From: Candidatus Didemnitutus mandela
GTDB taxonomy: Bacteria > Verrucomicrobiota > Verrucomicrobiia > Opitutales > Opitutaceae
Length of the DNA: 64,000 bases
Assembly: GCA_002591725.1 (NCBI GenBank)
Contig: NJAL01000005.1
Location: 1-64,000, forward strand
Reading direction: 5' to 3'
Below are positions 30,400 through 43,129 of the stretch, piece after piece. The notes below the pieces were generated by a model. The model worked only from the letters and a program-made list of their open reading frames with translations. It was not told the origin of the DNA and made no database searches. A program made the translations under genes and the position numbers. Every line of letters starts with the position of its first letter. Position 1 is the stretch's first letter.

Positions 30400-32000
30400 T
30401 CGTCACCCACCGTAAGTGTGAGCTATATCTAGAGGGAAAGAGAAGTTTGGACGATCTTTATGGGCGAAAAAGTGGAAAAATTTTCCGCCGAGGTCAGCGG
30501 TATGACCCAAAGCATCCCTTTCGGATGCCTGGGCAAGGATATGATATTTTGCGAGCTAACCCACTTTCAGGTGCGACGGCTGGAATGAGCGGCAGTCTGT
30601 TTTACATCGACGGCAGGGTTGGGAGCGTTCTATCCTACCAGATTCAGCGTTTCGAGCCTGTGTGTTTATGCGGGTTTTCACGCCGATCAAGGGCACACTC
30701 GAGATCAGCTTGTTGCTGAACAGCCTGTCCAAAAGGTCAGGCGCGACCTGGCGGTTCTACCCGCGCCAACTCCTGTCAACGGCAGCACACGCAGCTCGCC
30801 GCAGACCGTATCATTTTTTAATCGCAATTTTATCTTTTCCGCCTGTATGGAAACAAATCTCCCAAGCTGGGCTACCTACGTCGTGGCCGCGGTTCTTTCG
30901 GTTGGCGATATCACCATGGCCGCAACTTGCACCGTTTCCTACGTCGAAGGGAAGTGTACTTCTCGCCTTCGGCCATCGGAAGGCTCTCGCTCAATGTTAC
31001 CGAATTGCCGATGGCCAAGCGCCAAGGTTGTGTCGATTCTAACGGGCTAGCTTAATTCCATTAAAGCCAGCAACAAGCAACACCGGCCAGACTATCGGCC
31101 CTTTCCAGTCAGGATCGCTTTTGGTTTTTACGGCGAAATTGGACGAGCTTGGAAACTAGTGTCGGTCAGCGCTGAATTGCCGGCGCGGCTAGTCGAAAGG
31201 GCCTGCATTTCCCTGTAGTTCCGCAGGGGCACTTCCTGCCGGTGACTGCCGCTGCCGGTTCCGTGCAAGCTGTGACAGGATCGAATAAGTCCGACTTCAC
31301 CCGTTGGTTCCGTTTGGCTACGGCCGTGGAATTCCCGGGCGAACAATCCCCCTCCCCTCATGTTTCACCGCATTTTATACTAGCGTCCAATGGCCTCTAA
31401 CCCAGAATTTTAGCGAATTTGCCACCAATCTTGAGCAGTGGCTCTGTGAACCCTTATGAGCGTATCTTTCGTGATCACATCACATTAATTTCTCTTGTCG
31501 AGACAATTCTGCCATCACTTCCGTTGGCTATGTCGATATGGTGCAGCTTCCCCGATAGGAAGTGGAACTAGGCGCGACGGGTCCATGGCGATATTGAACA
31601 GACATTGCGTTCCAAACCGGATCATCCACCGAGATAATTAAGATTTCTGTCGATCCGGCTTGGGTTGGCGAGGGTGTAGATGTCATACTTCTGCCAGGTT
31701 CGGCCTTGGACGAGCTGACCGGACGGTTGACAAATATGCCGATCGCCTACTTCCGAGGTATTCTACGAATATATCGGCCTTTTTCGAAAATTGGTCTGAG
31801 CGGTTGGTTAGGCATTGTTGGTCGCTATTCCCAGAAATATTGTCGAAGCTTAGCTTTCCGACTATTTTTCATGCCATGCAATTTCGGGATTCCTACACTT
31901 CTTTCTTCTGGCGATATTCACAGCTTCTTTTGCCATGACCGCCTTCGCGGCGGCCGCAGAAAGTAAATCAGCATAGCAGCATAGACTTCACGCGCAATGC
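30400..32000 (+). pseudogene. S55/SpoIVB-peptidase-like protein, degraded
   Basis: SGATAGMSGSLFYIDGRVGSVLSYQIQRF; VGDITMAATCTVSYVEG with VLLAFGH in the adjacent frame; ASNKQ..FGFYGEIGRAWKLVSVSAELPARL; VDVILLPGSALDELTGRLTNMPIAYFRG. Confidence 0.6.
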
Positions 32001-35000
32001 GGCGAGCTGGAATCTATAAGGCTTCGCCGCTCGTTCTGGTGGTCGAACGCTTGCAAGGGGCCGGTTTTCGCTGATTTTGACGGTGCATCGCTGCGGGGAT
32101 TTGGTGGGTGTTGCGTTCGGCGGGTAATAATACTTTTTCGTTAAAACCGGACCTGACGGAAAGTGATGGAAGTAACGCTTGAGATCGACGGAGAAAAATA
32201 TCGTGTGAAAGAAGTCGCCGATGTAAAAGGATCCCAAGTCGCTGCTATTTGTCCGCTGTCCGATTGTCTCTTTCTTGATTGGCATGTTACCCATGGCGGC
32301 AGTACTACCTGGTACGTGATGGCAAGCTTCTCGTGCGAGTGGAAAATGCCCTTGTATTCGGTGTCCGACTTTTTCCGTTGCCCTGCGGCACGGTGCTTGC
32401 TCCGGTGGAAAACGAAAGGAAAATCTATTGGTTCGACCTAAAGAAATTTTCGGCGCGATGGGGTTCGGTAACGGTACCAAGCCGGCCCTGGTGAAAAGGT
32501 GTTTACGGCAGCGAGAGCGCGGGGTTTTCGAAAACTTGCGATCGTAACGTGTTGCAGCTGGCGGCGCTGCAGAGTGGCAGAGTCGTCGCCGATTCTTCGG
32601 AAAAAGGAAATAAGAACAACACTCCCAGACCCGGTTCGTTGTATTTATTCCCGCGAAGATCAGGTCGATTCAAACGCGCAACGTTGATCTCGGCATGTCG
32701 GTAAAGATCAGTGTCGTGCGGTTTGGTTGTCTTCGCAGGCGTGATCCGTCGGGAATGAAGGTGCGAAGTCTGCACTAACTTTGGCCCTACCCTAGCTCCA
32801 TCGAGGGGCTCGTCGGTCTTGGGGACTACCTTGAAGCTGAAGTCGGAAGATGGCTTTATTGGGTTTGGAGAGTTTGCGGGACCATTTGTACGCGATTGCA
32901 CGTGGCGCTTCCAGAAAAACCCGATACACAGATCGACAAAGTCGACGGTGTTTTCCCTGCCGCAAAATTGGCAGCCGCAATTAAACGATTTTTAGAATTT
33001 TTCTACACAATCTTGGCTTGGCCACCGTGCCCAATCGGATTGGAATAGAGTTTGACGATCGGGTAGGTGCTTTCCCAAGTTAGTTTATAAAAGACGATCC
33101 CGCCGGCAAATGCAAATCGATCTTTCCTTAAGAGTTAAGTAGTTCCCCAAGCGGGCACACAATTCGTTTGTCGGCCGGTTTCCGATCCAGACGGCGGTTC
33201 ACCTAAGCCTTCTCGCTGCGTCCCGAAGGCAGCGACAGATGGACCGACCTTGCAGTGCGAACGTGCTGATATTCACGTGTAATTTGAGGCCGGTGCATTG
33301 GCTGGGAAAGGGTCTATTTATCTGCCTGAAGGTCAACGAACAGGTAGCCACGCCTGGCGAAGGACCGCCTCTCCTATATGTTTGCAACCGACCATCTCAC
33401 TGTCGATCGGACGCCTTCGATCATCGATTCTTCCTCAGCGGAACAACGGGACGACGAATCGGCATTGACCCTTGCTAGGCACAACTGGCTCAGCCTGCTC
33501 GGTCGCTCCGAGTTTGTACTTAACAACGGTATGGACAAGCATACCCGGTTTCTGATGGAAACATTTTTGACGGGAAAAGCGAGCGGTTTCAGATCGAGCC
33601 CCCCTCCCGTTCCGTTTGCCCCACCTCTAGCGCCATATCTGTCGAAATGCTGCGCTATGATCACAACGACAACTTTGCCTCGTGTCGCATTCCGCTTCAA
33701 TAATCGTGAACGGTCGGCGTCCGACGATCAACTATCTATCGGAAAGAACACGGCGGCAGTTTTATTTACTTGTTGGATGCTAATTAGTTACATTTTTTCA
33801 GCGTCGGAGAATTTTGTGAACCAGCTTGAGACCGAGACTAGCCGCTCATCCTCCACTTTGTTCGCGGCTGGAGACTGGTTCAGACGGGTCTAAGCTATCA
33901 ACAGCTGCTACAGCTGTCATGTCTTGATCATTGTCGATGACGCAGAATTCGAAATGGACTTCACGAACAGGTATCCGGGGCTTAATGGGGTACCGCTTGA
34001 TAAAAAAGCCAAAGCATTTTTCGTAAATTCCTCCCCTACAATTCGGAGTTCGGTAACACTGATCTGCAATGGCGCCCCACCGAACTAAACCTGAAGGTCA
34101 AATGTGTGTTGATGGCGCTCAGTGATGAGAAATGCCCCACGCTCGCTAGAGCTTTCATTACGAGGTTAGGGAAAAGCAACCTGGACGCCTGCTCTTCGGT
34201 TGCCGGCGACTTTCGTCCAGGCGGCGAGGAAGGTATTCCCGCATGCTGCGATGGAGGAGTTATCTGGAATCGCTGATGTCGGCACTGGCTTGGCAGTGCT
34301 TCCCCGGTCGGTATTTGCTTTCGAAGAGTTCGGTCACTCCAACTGGTGCTGGAGGTCGTTTTGAAAAGCTCTTCAGGAAGCGGGATTTGAAAGGAATGTA
34401 GCGATTCATGCAATATGAGCTCCTTTACGGTGTAGCCGATATTGGTGCGCTTCATCCCCGCACGCTGGCGCACGATGCGAACATTGTCAGGGAAAAGATT
34501 TTAGAAGAAAGTTGTCGTTACCTATGTCTATCGCCTGCCGGGAGATGGGCGAAGACAGATTTTTAGGTCATGAACACGAGCGGGCTTATCGGCTAGCCCT
34601 GGATTGGTGCGGAAAACCCTCCGGGAGTCGGTTTCCACTTTTCGGGCATGTTGGTATTTGATATCGCAAAGAATCACATCAGAGATTTTTTTGTATGATT
34701 TCCCAATCAGCCTGGGGAGGCGTGGCGATGATTATTTGGTATCCATGCGGCTGTAGCTCATATACCTACTTTATACCTATAAAAGGTGACGCGGGCAAGA
34801 TTCAGGCTGTCATCAATAATTTCAATTGTACGAGAGGCCAGCCTCCATAGCGCCGGACACGGAAGAACCTGGAGAGGATTTTTTGGTTGTATGAACTCTA
34901 GGGAAAACAGATTTTGAATTAGCCCGCTCAGACATTGTTCGTGGCGGGACTTTAAAAACGCAAGTCCAATACGCACGCAGCTACCGACACTGAACTCAAA

Positions 35001-36022
35001 AGTGAGTCCAATCGCCCAGTTCATGTTACTAGCGAAGTTTCGAACCAGCAGCAGTCCATTTCCGATGGTTGGCGCTCCCCAGGGTTGGTCGTGAATCGAG
35101 CCCGTAAAACTTGTTTTGGGCAACTAACCGGAAGATCGGAACCAGCGGTCTTCGATTTCGAGAAACTCAACCCCATCCCTCGGCATACGATTAGTGTGAA
35201 TGACAATGTCTTTGATCGGCCGTTTGCTTGCATCGCGAGCATTTGACAACTCGATTAAAATGTAAAAATAGTAATTTAAATCGGCTGCAACCCGTGGGCT
35301 GTCGACGGAGTTTTTTCGATACACAGCGGACAGGAAAGAATTCTACCAGTACGCGGGGCATTGGATTCCCACTAAGGCTCTGAGAGGGATCTTGGCCAAT
35401 GATGGAATCGAGTACCACTAGCAGGCGTAGCTTCGCTGCACATTTCCGCAGTAGCCTTCGATGGTTCCAAAGTGGTCACGTGCTTGTTGACGCCTTTTTT
35501 TTTGAGGGCTATTCCGGTGTTAAATGTCGGCACGGCCATCGCGTTGCTGGTCGCGTGAATCGTTCTGGAGGCCAGTTTTCAGTAACGAAATAAGGCTGTT
35601 GTTCGTGCAGTTCTGTTGTGTCGAAAGCCGGTAGCAAGGCGGACGAAACAGGAACAAAGCAAGCTAATCGACTGAACGAACCCGAACTTTTTTCAGGCAT
35701 GAGCTGTGCCCGGGAAGGGATGTATCGATGAAGAAGACACCAAGCCTTTAGGGTGGCGGCGTAAAAGACAAACTGGATCAAGCGGCGGGCGCTGCAGCTC
35801 GTTTTTCTTCATCAGCTGGCTGCGGATTACTGACTAGACAGTATCAACAACTGATGCCGAGCTCGGTGGCTTTTGCCTTGAAAATTAATTTTTTGGCAAG
35901 ATAGCGGAACACAGCTTTCCCAAGTTGCGTCGACGGGCTCTTCCGAACTTGGGCTTTTTTTGAGTCTGGACGACCAGATCTCTTATCTTATGAGTCGATT
36001 CCCACGATTTTCCGACTGAGAG

Positions 36023-36042
36023 TGAAGTAGGCTGAAGTAGGC
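36023..36042. repeat. 10-bp tandem duplication (tgaagtaggc x2)
   Basis: Read directly. Confidence 0.95.
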
Positions 36043-36659
36043 TTTTCGGCTGCCGCGAAACACAGCCTGCCTGAATTTGCTGAGTTGGACATCTTGCCAA
36101 CAATAGCTTGCACCCTGGCTGTCAGCGCGTTGTATACGAATGCGAGAGTCAGGTTGCCGGAGAGAAGATGACATCTTTAGCCGATGGGGCATACCTCCGC
36201 GCAGTTTGTCGAGTAACTCGAAGCTCAAGACTTCTGGCAGCACCAGATCTAGAACGGTGATAGTTAGGTTGATGCGCGTATAAAGATTAGCTATATGGCT
36301 CTCATTTTAAACACAAGCCGCTAACCTGGAAACGATAGTTTTTAGCAATAGATTTTCTGATTAATTCGTTAATCACTAAGTGGCAGCGAACGATAGCACT
36401 GCTTTTGAATAGGTTGAATCGGGATCTTCAGTCATACATGATTAGAACGTTGGAAGTAAGCAGATGTCTTGGGAGCAAAGTTGTAAAAAGATACCCATAC
36501 CACTGGAGCTAGTTCTTGTCTGCTCGATACCAGTTCGCCAATGAGAAAACTGAAAAATATGATAAGGAGATTTAAAAAGTTTGTAGGCTGAATCCTTCGA
36601 AAATAGTAAAATCATCTTTTCCGTTTCTGTCCCTTGAGTGCTTTCTAATCGTTGGTGTA

Positions 36660-37000
36660 GCGTGTTCGGTTGGCACAATGGCACGAACGATACGAATGAT
36701 TACGCAAATCGTGTTGATGCTTCGACTGAAAGGCTTCGCGTGGGGCTTGGATATTGACTTCCGGCACGGTCGGTGGGCGGAAGCTCTTGGGGGACAAGTC
36801 AGTAAGTGTGTCGGCATCGATTTCAGCGCAGAGCTGTTGTGGCTTGCTAGGGTTGAAAAACTACCCTTCGATCACTTTTGAACGTCTGGAGGTCCAAGCG
36901 GCTGTCCCCGACACACTCGGGGTGTGATCCGGTATTTGATCTCTTCATTTGCAACAGGGTGCTGGGACGTCTAAACGATCTGCATTTGATGTGGCTTACC
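36660..37000 (+). pseudogene. SAM-dependent methyltransferase remnant
   Basis: RHGRWAEALGGQVSKCVGIDFSAELLWLARVEKLP; followed in other frames by FDLFICNRVLGRLNDLHLMWL. Confidence 0.5.
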
Positions 37001-37325
37001 AAACTCCATTAACAGCATGGCTGTTCTTATTCTGGGTCCTACGCTGCATCTGCACGACACTTTTTTGCTGGGCGATCACAATCCCCCTTTTCTCCCTTTC
37101 CACGTCCATCAACCGGTCGAGCCGATCCTGCATTTAGGGCAAAAAGCGCTATTCGCTGCTGAGTGCGCCGCTGTGCAATACCGGTTTTTGTCTGCGAGAT
37201 CGAGTAACCGTTGTTTCTCGAAGAGCTCTTCACCTTGCTTGAGCTGAGGAGCCCGAGGAACCTGTGTAGTCTGGCTCTGGGCGACCTGAGCGCAAGGGGA
37301 AGCTCTCTCCGGCGATGGCCGGAGC

Positions 37326-38258
37326 TCAGGCCCGCGGATGGGCTCGCGAGTAGACTTCTTTCAACTTGGCGACGCTGGTGTGCGTATAGACTTGGGTTGT
37401 TGCCAGACTTGCATGGCCCAATAACTCCTGCACGATTCGAAGGTCAGCTCCGGAGTTCAGCAAATGTGTCGCGTAGGAATGCCGCATTTTGTGAGGGGAA
37501 AGATCTAGTGGAAGACCTGCCAAGAAAAGATATTTTTTGAACAGTAACTGCACCGTCCTGATCGGCATTCTCTGGTGTCGATCGGTGATGACCACCGGAT
37601 CGTTGGGAGCGATGTTTCGTGCAAATTGGGTGCGAAACTTTTCCAACATGGCGAGAGCGGTTGACCCGAAAGGACATATGCGTTCTTTTTTGCCCTTGCC
37701 GATTACTCGGGCACTGCCGGCGGCGAAATCGATTGCGCTAAAATTGAGTCTCACGAGCTCGCTTACCCGGAAGCCACCGCCATAAAGCAGCTCGAGGACG
37801 AGCAGATCCCGGCACGCGGCAAATTCACTGATTACCTCGTTTGTTCGCAAACGCTCCGGGCCGGCCAGCAAGGTCAGCATTTGCGACTCTGTAAGAAACT
37901 TCGGCAGTGTCCGATCCAGTTTCGGCAAAGACACGCTGGAAAACGGATTTTGCGCCACCTCCCCGCGGGTTTGCCAATAACGAAAAAAAGCGCGGAGGCC
38001 AGAAACGTGGTTGTGCAGGGTGCGCCGGCCGAAGCGTTGCTGGCTTTCGATCACGAAATTGCGGGCATTCGCTACTGGAAGTGACCGCGTTGCGTTTTTC
38101 GCCCAGCGATAAAAGTCTTCCACCGCCTGTCGGTAGTTCCGCACTGTGTAGATGGAGTAGCGGCGTTCTTTGGCTAAGAAATCCAGAAACGGCTGCAGCC
38201 ATTTGCGCTCGATCTCTGCTGGAAGCGCGTCAGGAGGCGGGGATACGGGCTTCGACAT
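37326..38258 (-). CDS. xerC: Tyrosine recombinase XerC-like
   Basis: LLYGGGFRVSELVRL (Arg), HKMRHSYATHLLNSGADLRIVQELLGHASLATTQVYTH (HxxR, H, Tyr). Confidence 0.93.
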   Translation of the reverse strand: MSKPVSPPPDALPAEIERKWLQPFLDFLAKERRYSIYTVRNYRQAVEDFYRWAKNATRSLPVANARNFVIESQQRFGRRTLHNHVSGLRAFFRYWQTRGEVAQNPFSSVSLPKLDRTLPKFLTESQMLTLLAGPERLRTNEVISEFAACRDLLVLELLYGGGFRVSELVRLNFSAIDFAAGSARVIGKGKKERICPFGSTALAMLEKFRTQFARNIAPNDPVVITDRHQRMPIRTVQLLFKKYLFLAGLPLDLSPHKMRHSYATHLLNSGADLRIVQELLGHASLATTQVYTHTSVAKLKEVYSRAHPRA

Positions 38259-38921
38259 GAGGCATCATATGGTCTGTCTTCCGGCGTAGCGCGGCTTCCG
38301 AATCGAAGCTGCGGGCAGGGCAGGCGGCAACCAGTTCGTAGAACTGTCGCCCGGTGTTTTCTGTAAGTTGGCTCGCCAGCTGCGAGATACGCTTGCGATC
38401 GACGGCGGTGTCGGTCGGAAGCTTTTTCTTTTCGGTCTGTTTGTCGACGGCTTTGGCAAACATTAGCGCAGGCAACCACAGCGGCAGTACTGTAAAAACT
38501 GTGGCGGACGTCTTCCCGGCGGCAGCTTTTTCTTGGGCCTTGGTTTTCTCCCACTGAACCAGGATCTCGGCCGACGTGCCGGGCTTGTTTTTGCCGAAGA
38601 CATGCTGGTGCGGCGGATGGGCTTTTGGTTTATCTTGCGGGCGATATTCTCGAGTTTGAAAAACCCGCTTTCCTTTGCTATCTGCGCTTGGAAAACCACC
38701 TGGACCAACATGTTTCCGAGTTCCTCTTGTATTTGCGGAATGTTGCTGTGATCGACGGCTTCTAGCAGCTCGCTGCATTCGTCGGTCCAACAGGGAGTAC
38801 AGGGAGTGAGACTGGCATGTTTCTCTTCGATGTCCCAAAGATAGCCGTTCGGCGTGCGGAGGCGGGCGGCTGCTTGGTGGAATCCTTCGATGGCTGTCAT
38901 ATTAGGCGGGAAAAGATGCAA
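38230..38921 (-). pseudogene. mazG: MazG nucleoside triphosphate pyrophosphohydrolase, single-nucleotide frameshift
   Basis: Frame 1: LRTPNGYLWDIEEKHASL..ECSELLEAVDHSNIPQIQEELGNMLVQVVFQAQIAKESGFFKLENIARKINQKPIRR; frame 2 continues HQHVFGKNKPGTSAEILVQWEKTK. One extra C at 38610/38611 would restore the IRRHxHVFG motif. Confidence 0.82.
38790..38807. repeat. 9-bp tandem duplication inside mazG (acagggagt x2)
   Basis: Read directly; in-frame length, gives TPCTPC. Confidence 0.85.
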
Positions 38922-39269
38922 AAACGGTGAAAAGGAAGACTTTAAACGGAGATTACTTCTTGCTCAGGGCGGTGCGCTTTGCGGCTATTGCGGTGGATAG
39001 GATATGTCCTATAAGCTGGCCGAGATAGTGGCTCATAAGCGAGTAAAAATTGTCCTACTAGTGGCGTTCCGCTTCACCCAAAGAGCTTGCGGTGCTAAAT
39101 GTGCGGCTGTTAGCTCTACCTCTGCTTGCGACGGTCTTGCTCCGGCCTGCTTGGTGGGGGTGGCCGCCATTTCGAAAATCAAACGTCGCTCCCGTCGATT
39201 GGCGCTATAAAGCAAGGGATTTTCTGTGCTCTAATAAAGGAGAAGCGCTATCATGTCGGTGAAACCTTG

Positions 39270-40127
39270 ATGAAGACGGAGGATACTGTACGGTTGCTCG
39301 CCAATATGCCGCTTTCCCCGTCTAAGACCCGGGATTTGCTCGGACGGCTGGGTCAACAGCCCAAACGGTTTCTCGGACAGAATTTTTTAGTCGACGGAAA
39401 TATCGTCCATAAATCTCTCGAACTGGCCGAAGTTAAACCCGGTGTTGCAGTCGTTGAGGTTGGACCAGGGCTTGGTACGCTCACCTCGGTTTTGCTGGAA
39501 GCTGGCGCTGAAGTTTGGGCGATTGAAAAGGATCGCAATCTGCACGCCTACCTTGCCGATACGTTGGTACGACAGTTTCCTACGTTGCATCTGCTCGAAG
39601 GCGATGCGCTCGAGCACCCGCGGGCTGGTCTGACGGCGGAGCGTGCTGGCGACTTTAAGGTTGTCGCCAACCTCCCCTATGCGATTTCCACACTATGGAT
39701 GGATGAGATACTCAGTGGCCCGCTCCCGAATCGGATGGTGTTGATGTTGCAACAAGAAACCGCGCAGCGTTGCGTAGCCAAGTGCGGCACAAAACAGTTC
39801 AGTGTCATCTCGATTTTTGTCCAGTCTGCCTATGTGGTCGAACGAGGCCATAAGGTGGGCGCGGCCTGTTTTTATCCAAAACCGGGTATCGAGTCTTACT
39901 TGATTAATCTTGCTCTCCGGCCATTTCCGTTTGTTTTTGAACCGCCGGTAAAACAGATTATCCGTGCGTGTTTTCAGCAGCGCAGGAAACAGATCGGATC
40001 TCTCCTACGGGATCGCCTGCCCAACCATGGGGCCGCCTGGCTCTCCGAATTGACGACTGCCGGATTCGATGCACGAGTGCGCCCGGAAGATATCCCGCCG
40101 CAGCTTTGGCAGCGCTTGTACATCTAA
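39270..40127 (+). CDS. rsmA: 16S rRNA (adenine1518/1519-N6) dimethyltransferase RsmA/KsgA
   Basis: QQPKRFLGQNFLVDGNI, VVEVGPGLGTLTSVLLE, KVVANLPYAIST, FYPKPGIES. Confidence 0.94.
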   Translation: MKTEDTVRLLANMPLSPSKTRDLLGRLGQQPKRFLGQNFLVDGNIVHKSLELAEVKPGVAVVEVGPGLGTLTSVLLEAGAEVWAIEKDRNLHAYLADTLVRQFPTLHLLEGDALEHPRAGLTAERAGDFKVVANLPYAISTLWMDEILSGPLPNRMVLMLQQETAQRCVAKCGTKQFSVISIFVQSAYVVERGHKVGAACFYPKPGIESYLINLALRPFPFVFEPPVKQIIRACFQQRRKQIGSLLRDRLPNHGAAWLSELTTAGFDARVRPEDIPPQLWQRLYI

Positions 40128-40952
40128 CCGACGTGGTTGTGTTTAAAAAATGGCCTTTTTTGTCAGCGTAACGTCCTTACGTTTACTGCTCAGGAGGCCT
40201 TGTCTTTTCTCTCCTCTTTAGTTTTGGCGGCGGCTGCCTTAGCGCAGGACGCTATGAGCCTCTATGGAACGCCCAAGGGTTCTGTTTATGTCACACGGGT
40301 AGCCTAAGCCTACTATCGCGCACAGGGTCCCCGTGCTCCCGGAGCTGGGCGGTGCGAGGTGCATGATATAGGAGAATGTTCTCATTTTCGACAATTCGCT
40401 CAATACTCTACATAAACTTGGCCAGCTTCCCAATTCGATGTCTCCCCGCGCTGGGAATTGGACAACCGTGGGACGAAGGGATATCTCACCAATTTCGTCC
40501 TACAGAATTTCCAGGTTCGGCTTCCTAGCACCAAGATCGATACCACCGTTTTTTATTTCATTTCGTCCGCGATGAACGGCGTCCTAATCAGCTATGCGTT
40601 ACTGCCGGATTGATCACTTTTCGAGGGAAAGAATCCGGTGTTAGGTGGGCTCGGCGTCGACATTAGCGGTGGCCAAACACAGTGCCTTGGTGCCCGTGTG
40701 TGGTTAATAGGCTTTTGTGTTAAAACTTGCCGAGCGCGTGACCCGAGGTTCTGCCTATAACAGGATATTTGGTGAGGAGAACAAGACCTTGTGCAAGCGG
40801 TTGATCAGTTTGGCGGTCCTCTTAGAGTTTTCCCCGATAGCGAATTCGGTGGCAAAGAAACCGTAGGAGTCGCCGTCCGTATTGACTTCGCCCGCCGGGC
40901 TGCCGAATCTGTGGGGGGAAATAAAAACGTGTCTATCTTTCGCTTTTTCACC

Positions 40953-43031
40953 ATGTATGCTGCTTCATCCCTTTCCGCTCTTTCTGCTCTTTTCGATCTT
41001 GCCGGCCCTCAGGCTCCGGTGGCAGCCTGCCGGCCCAAGGATGTTTCCTTACATGGCGACCGTCGGATTGACGATTATTTCTGGTTGCGCGAAAAAGATA
41101 ATCCGGAGGTAAAAAGCTACCTCGAACGGGAAAATGCCTATACCGAGGCGGTGATGGCTCCGGTGGCCGATCTTCGCAGCAAACTTTACGCAGAAATGAG
41201 GGCGCGAATTAAAGAGGACGATATCAGCGTGCCGACGCCCTATCTCGGTTGGGCTTACTATATCCGTACCCAAAAGGATAAACAACACCCGATTTATTGT
41301 CGCTCCAAGGGTGGTTCCGCCGGAACTGAGGAAGTCCTTCTCGATCTCAACGAACTGGGGCGCGGAAAACCTTATGCTGCAGTTGGTAGTTACACGATAA
41401 GCGACGACGGCGAGCGGCTAGCCTATTCGATCGACTGGACCGGCTACCGCCAATACGAGGTTTTTGTCATGGACCTTGCTACAAAAAAATCCGTACCGCA
41501 GCAGATCGGCTTCGTTTCTGATCTCGAATGGGATACTGGACACGATGTGCTCTACTATGTGACGGAAAACAAAGCCAAGCGTTCCGACAAAGTGCACCGC
41601 TGGAACCTGAGTACCGCTAGGCACGAATTGGTTTATGAAGATCCCGATACACTTTTTAATGTTGAGGTGCTCAAGTCCAACGACGGCTGCTGGCTCTTTA
41701 TTAATTCGGAGAGCAAAGTCACCTCCGAAGAACTTGCGCTACGGTCCGGCGACACCACAGGGAAGTTTCAATCGCTCGCCGGGCGCGTTGCCGGCCGTAA
41801 ATATTTCCCTGAACATCACGAGGGGAGATTCTACTTCGTTACCAACGCGAGTGCCAAAAACTACAAGGTCGTTTCGGCTTCCGAGTCTTCACCCGCGGTT
41901 TGGACCGATGTCTTGCCGCACGATCCTTTAGTGAAGGTGGAAAGCATTGACGCGTTCGCTTCGACGCTGGTGATTTGGGAGCGAGAGAGAGGACTACCCC
42001 AAATCCGTTTCTACAGTTTTAAAACTGGACAATCGCGGCGGATCGCGATGCCCGACGAGACCTATGAGCTCTTGCCCGGCTGCAACTGGACCTACGACGC
42101 ACTGGAGTTTCGTTTTAATTACCAGTCGCTGGTGCGGCCGGCGTCGGCGTTTGCGGCCAATTTTGCGACGGACGAACGTCGTATGATCAAGCAAGCAGAA
42201 GTGCTTGGTGGTTTCGATGTTAGGAACTATCACACCGAACGGCTTTGGGCTGTGGCGCGCGATGGCACCAAAATTCCGCTTTCTGTCGTCTATCGTGCCG
42301 ACCTGGATCGTTCAAAACCGCAACCCTTATTTCTCTACGGCTATGGTTCCTACGGCATCAGCATGCCGCTTACGTTCAGCTTGAATCGCGTAAGCATGCT
42401 AGATCGTGGCGTCGTTTATGTGACTGCACATATTCGCGGCGGCGGCGAACTGGGCGAGGAATGGCGCGAAGCGGGCCGCATGGAAGAAAAAATGACCACA
42501 TTTACCGACTTCGTGGATTGTGGCCAGTGGCTCGTTGACGAAGGTTGGACGATTCCCTCTAAACTCGTCATTTCTGGCGGCAGCGCCGGCGGCTTGCTTA
42601 TGGGCGCGTGCATCAACCTGCGGCCCGATCTTTTTCGTACGGCGCTTGTGCACGTTCCGTTTGTCGACGTGATTAATACCATGCTCGATGCTTCGTTGCC
42701 GCTAACAACAGAGGAGTACGTTGAATGGGGCAACCCCAACCTACCCGCCGAATATCGGTGGATGCGCGACTACAGTCCTTACGACAATCTTCATCGCGTG
42801 GCCTATCCGCATCTGCTTGTCGACGTTTCCTTTCACGACAGCCAGGTGCCGTATTGGGAGGGCGCGAAGTTCCTAGCCAAAATCAGAACACTCAACACGG
42901 CGCCGGATCGTGTGTTGCTGCTACATACAAATTTTGGTGCCGGCCACAGCGGCGCTTCGGGACGCTTCGATGCGCTGCACGATGTGGCTCGCGATTATGC
43001 CTTTTTTCTTACTGCTCTGGGTCTTAATTAA
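40953..43031 (+). CDS. ptrB: S9 prolyl oligopeptidase family, oligopeptidase B type
   Basis: RIDDYFWLREKDNPEVKSYLERENAYTE, YGSYGISMP, ISGGSAGGLLMGACINLRPDLF (Ser), GAGHSGASGRFD (His). Confidence 0.93.
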   Translation: MYAASSLSALSALFDLAGPQAPVAACRPKDVSLHGDRRIDDYFWLREKDNPEVKSYLERENAYTEAVMAPVADLRSKLYAEMRARIKEDDISVPTPYLGWAYYIRTQKDKQHPIYCRSKGGSAGTEEVLLDLNELGRGKPYAAVGSYTISDDGERLAYSIDWTGYRQYEVFVMDLATKKSVPQQIGFVSDLEWDTGHDVLYYVTENKAKRSDKVHRWNLSTARHELVYEDPDTLFNVEVLKSNDGCWLFINSESKVTSEELALRSGDTTGKFQSLAGRVAGRKYFPEHHEGRFYFVTNASAKNYKVVSASESSPAVWTDVLPHDPLVKVESIDAFASTLVIWERERGLPQIRFYSFKTGQSRRIAMPDETYELLPGCNWTYDALEFRFNYQSLVRPASAFAANFATDERRMIKQAEVLGGFDVRNYHTERLWAVARDGTKIPLSVVYRADLDRSKPQPLFLYGYGSYGISMPLTFSLNRVSMLDRGVVYVTAHIRGGGELGEEWREAGRMEEKMTTFTDFVDCGQWLVDEGWTIPSKLVISGGSAGGLLMGACINLRPDLFRTALVHVPFVDVINTMLDASLPLTTEEYVEWGNPNLPAEYRWMRDYSPYDNLHRVAYPHLLVDVSFHDSQVPYWEGAKFLAKIRTLNTAPDRVLLLHTNFGAGHSGASGRFDALHDVARDYAFFLTALGLN

Positions 43032-43129
43032 TCCCCCATTTTTCGCTCAATTTTCGTTTCTGTGTTCCTATTTGGTTCCAGTTTTGTTGCAATCGACATC
43101 CCTGCGCCGATGCCACCCTGAGGGCAGAC

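Noticed and set aside
40140-40940. Possible secreted/outer-membrane protein pseudogene upstream of the S9 peptidase (FSFLSSLVLAAAALAQDAMSLYGTPKG...)
   Set aside because: Protein-like across frames but no family could be named; left out of the feature list.
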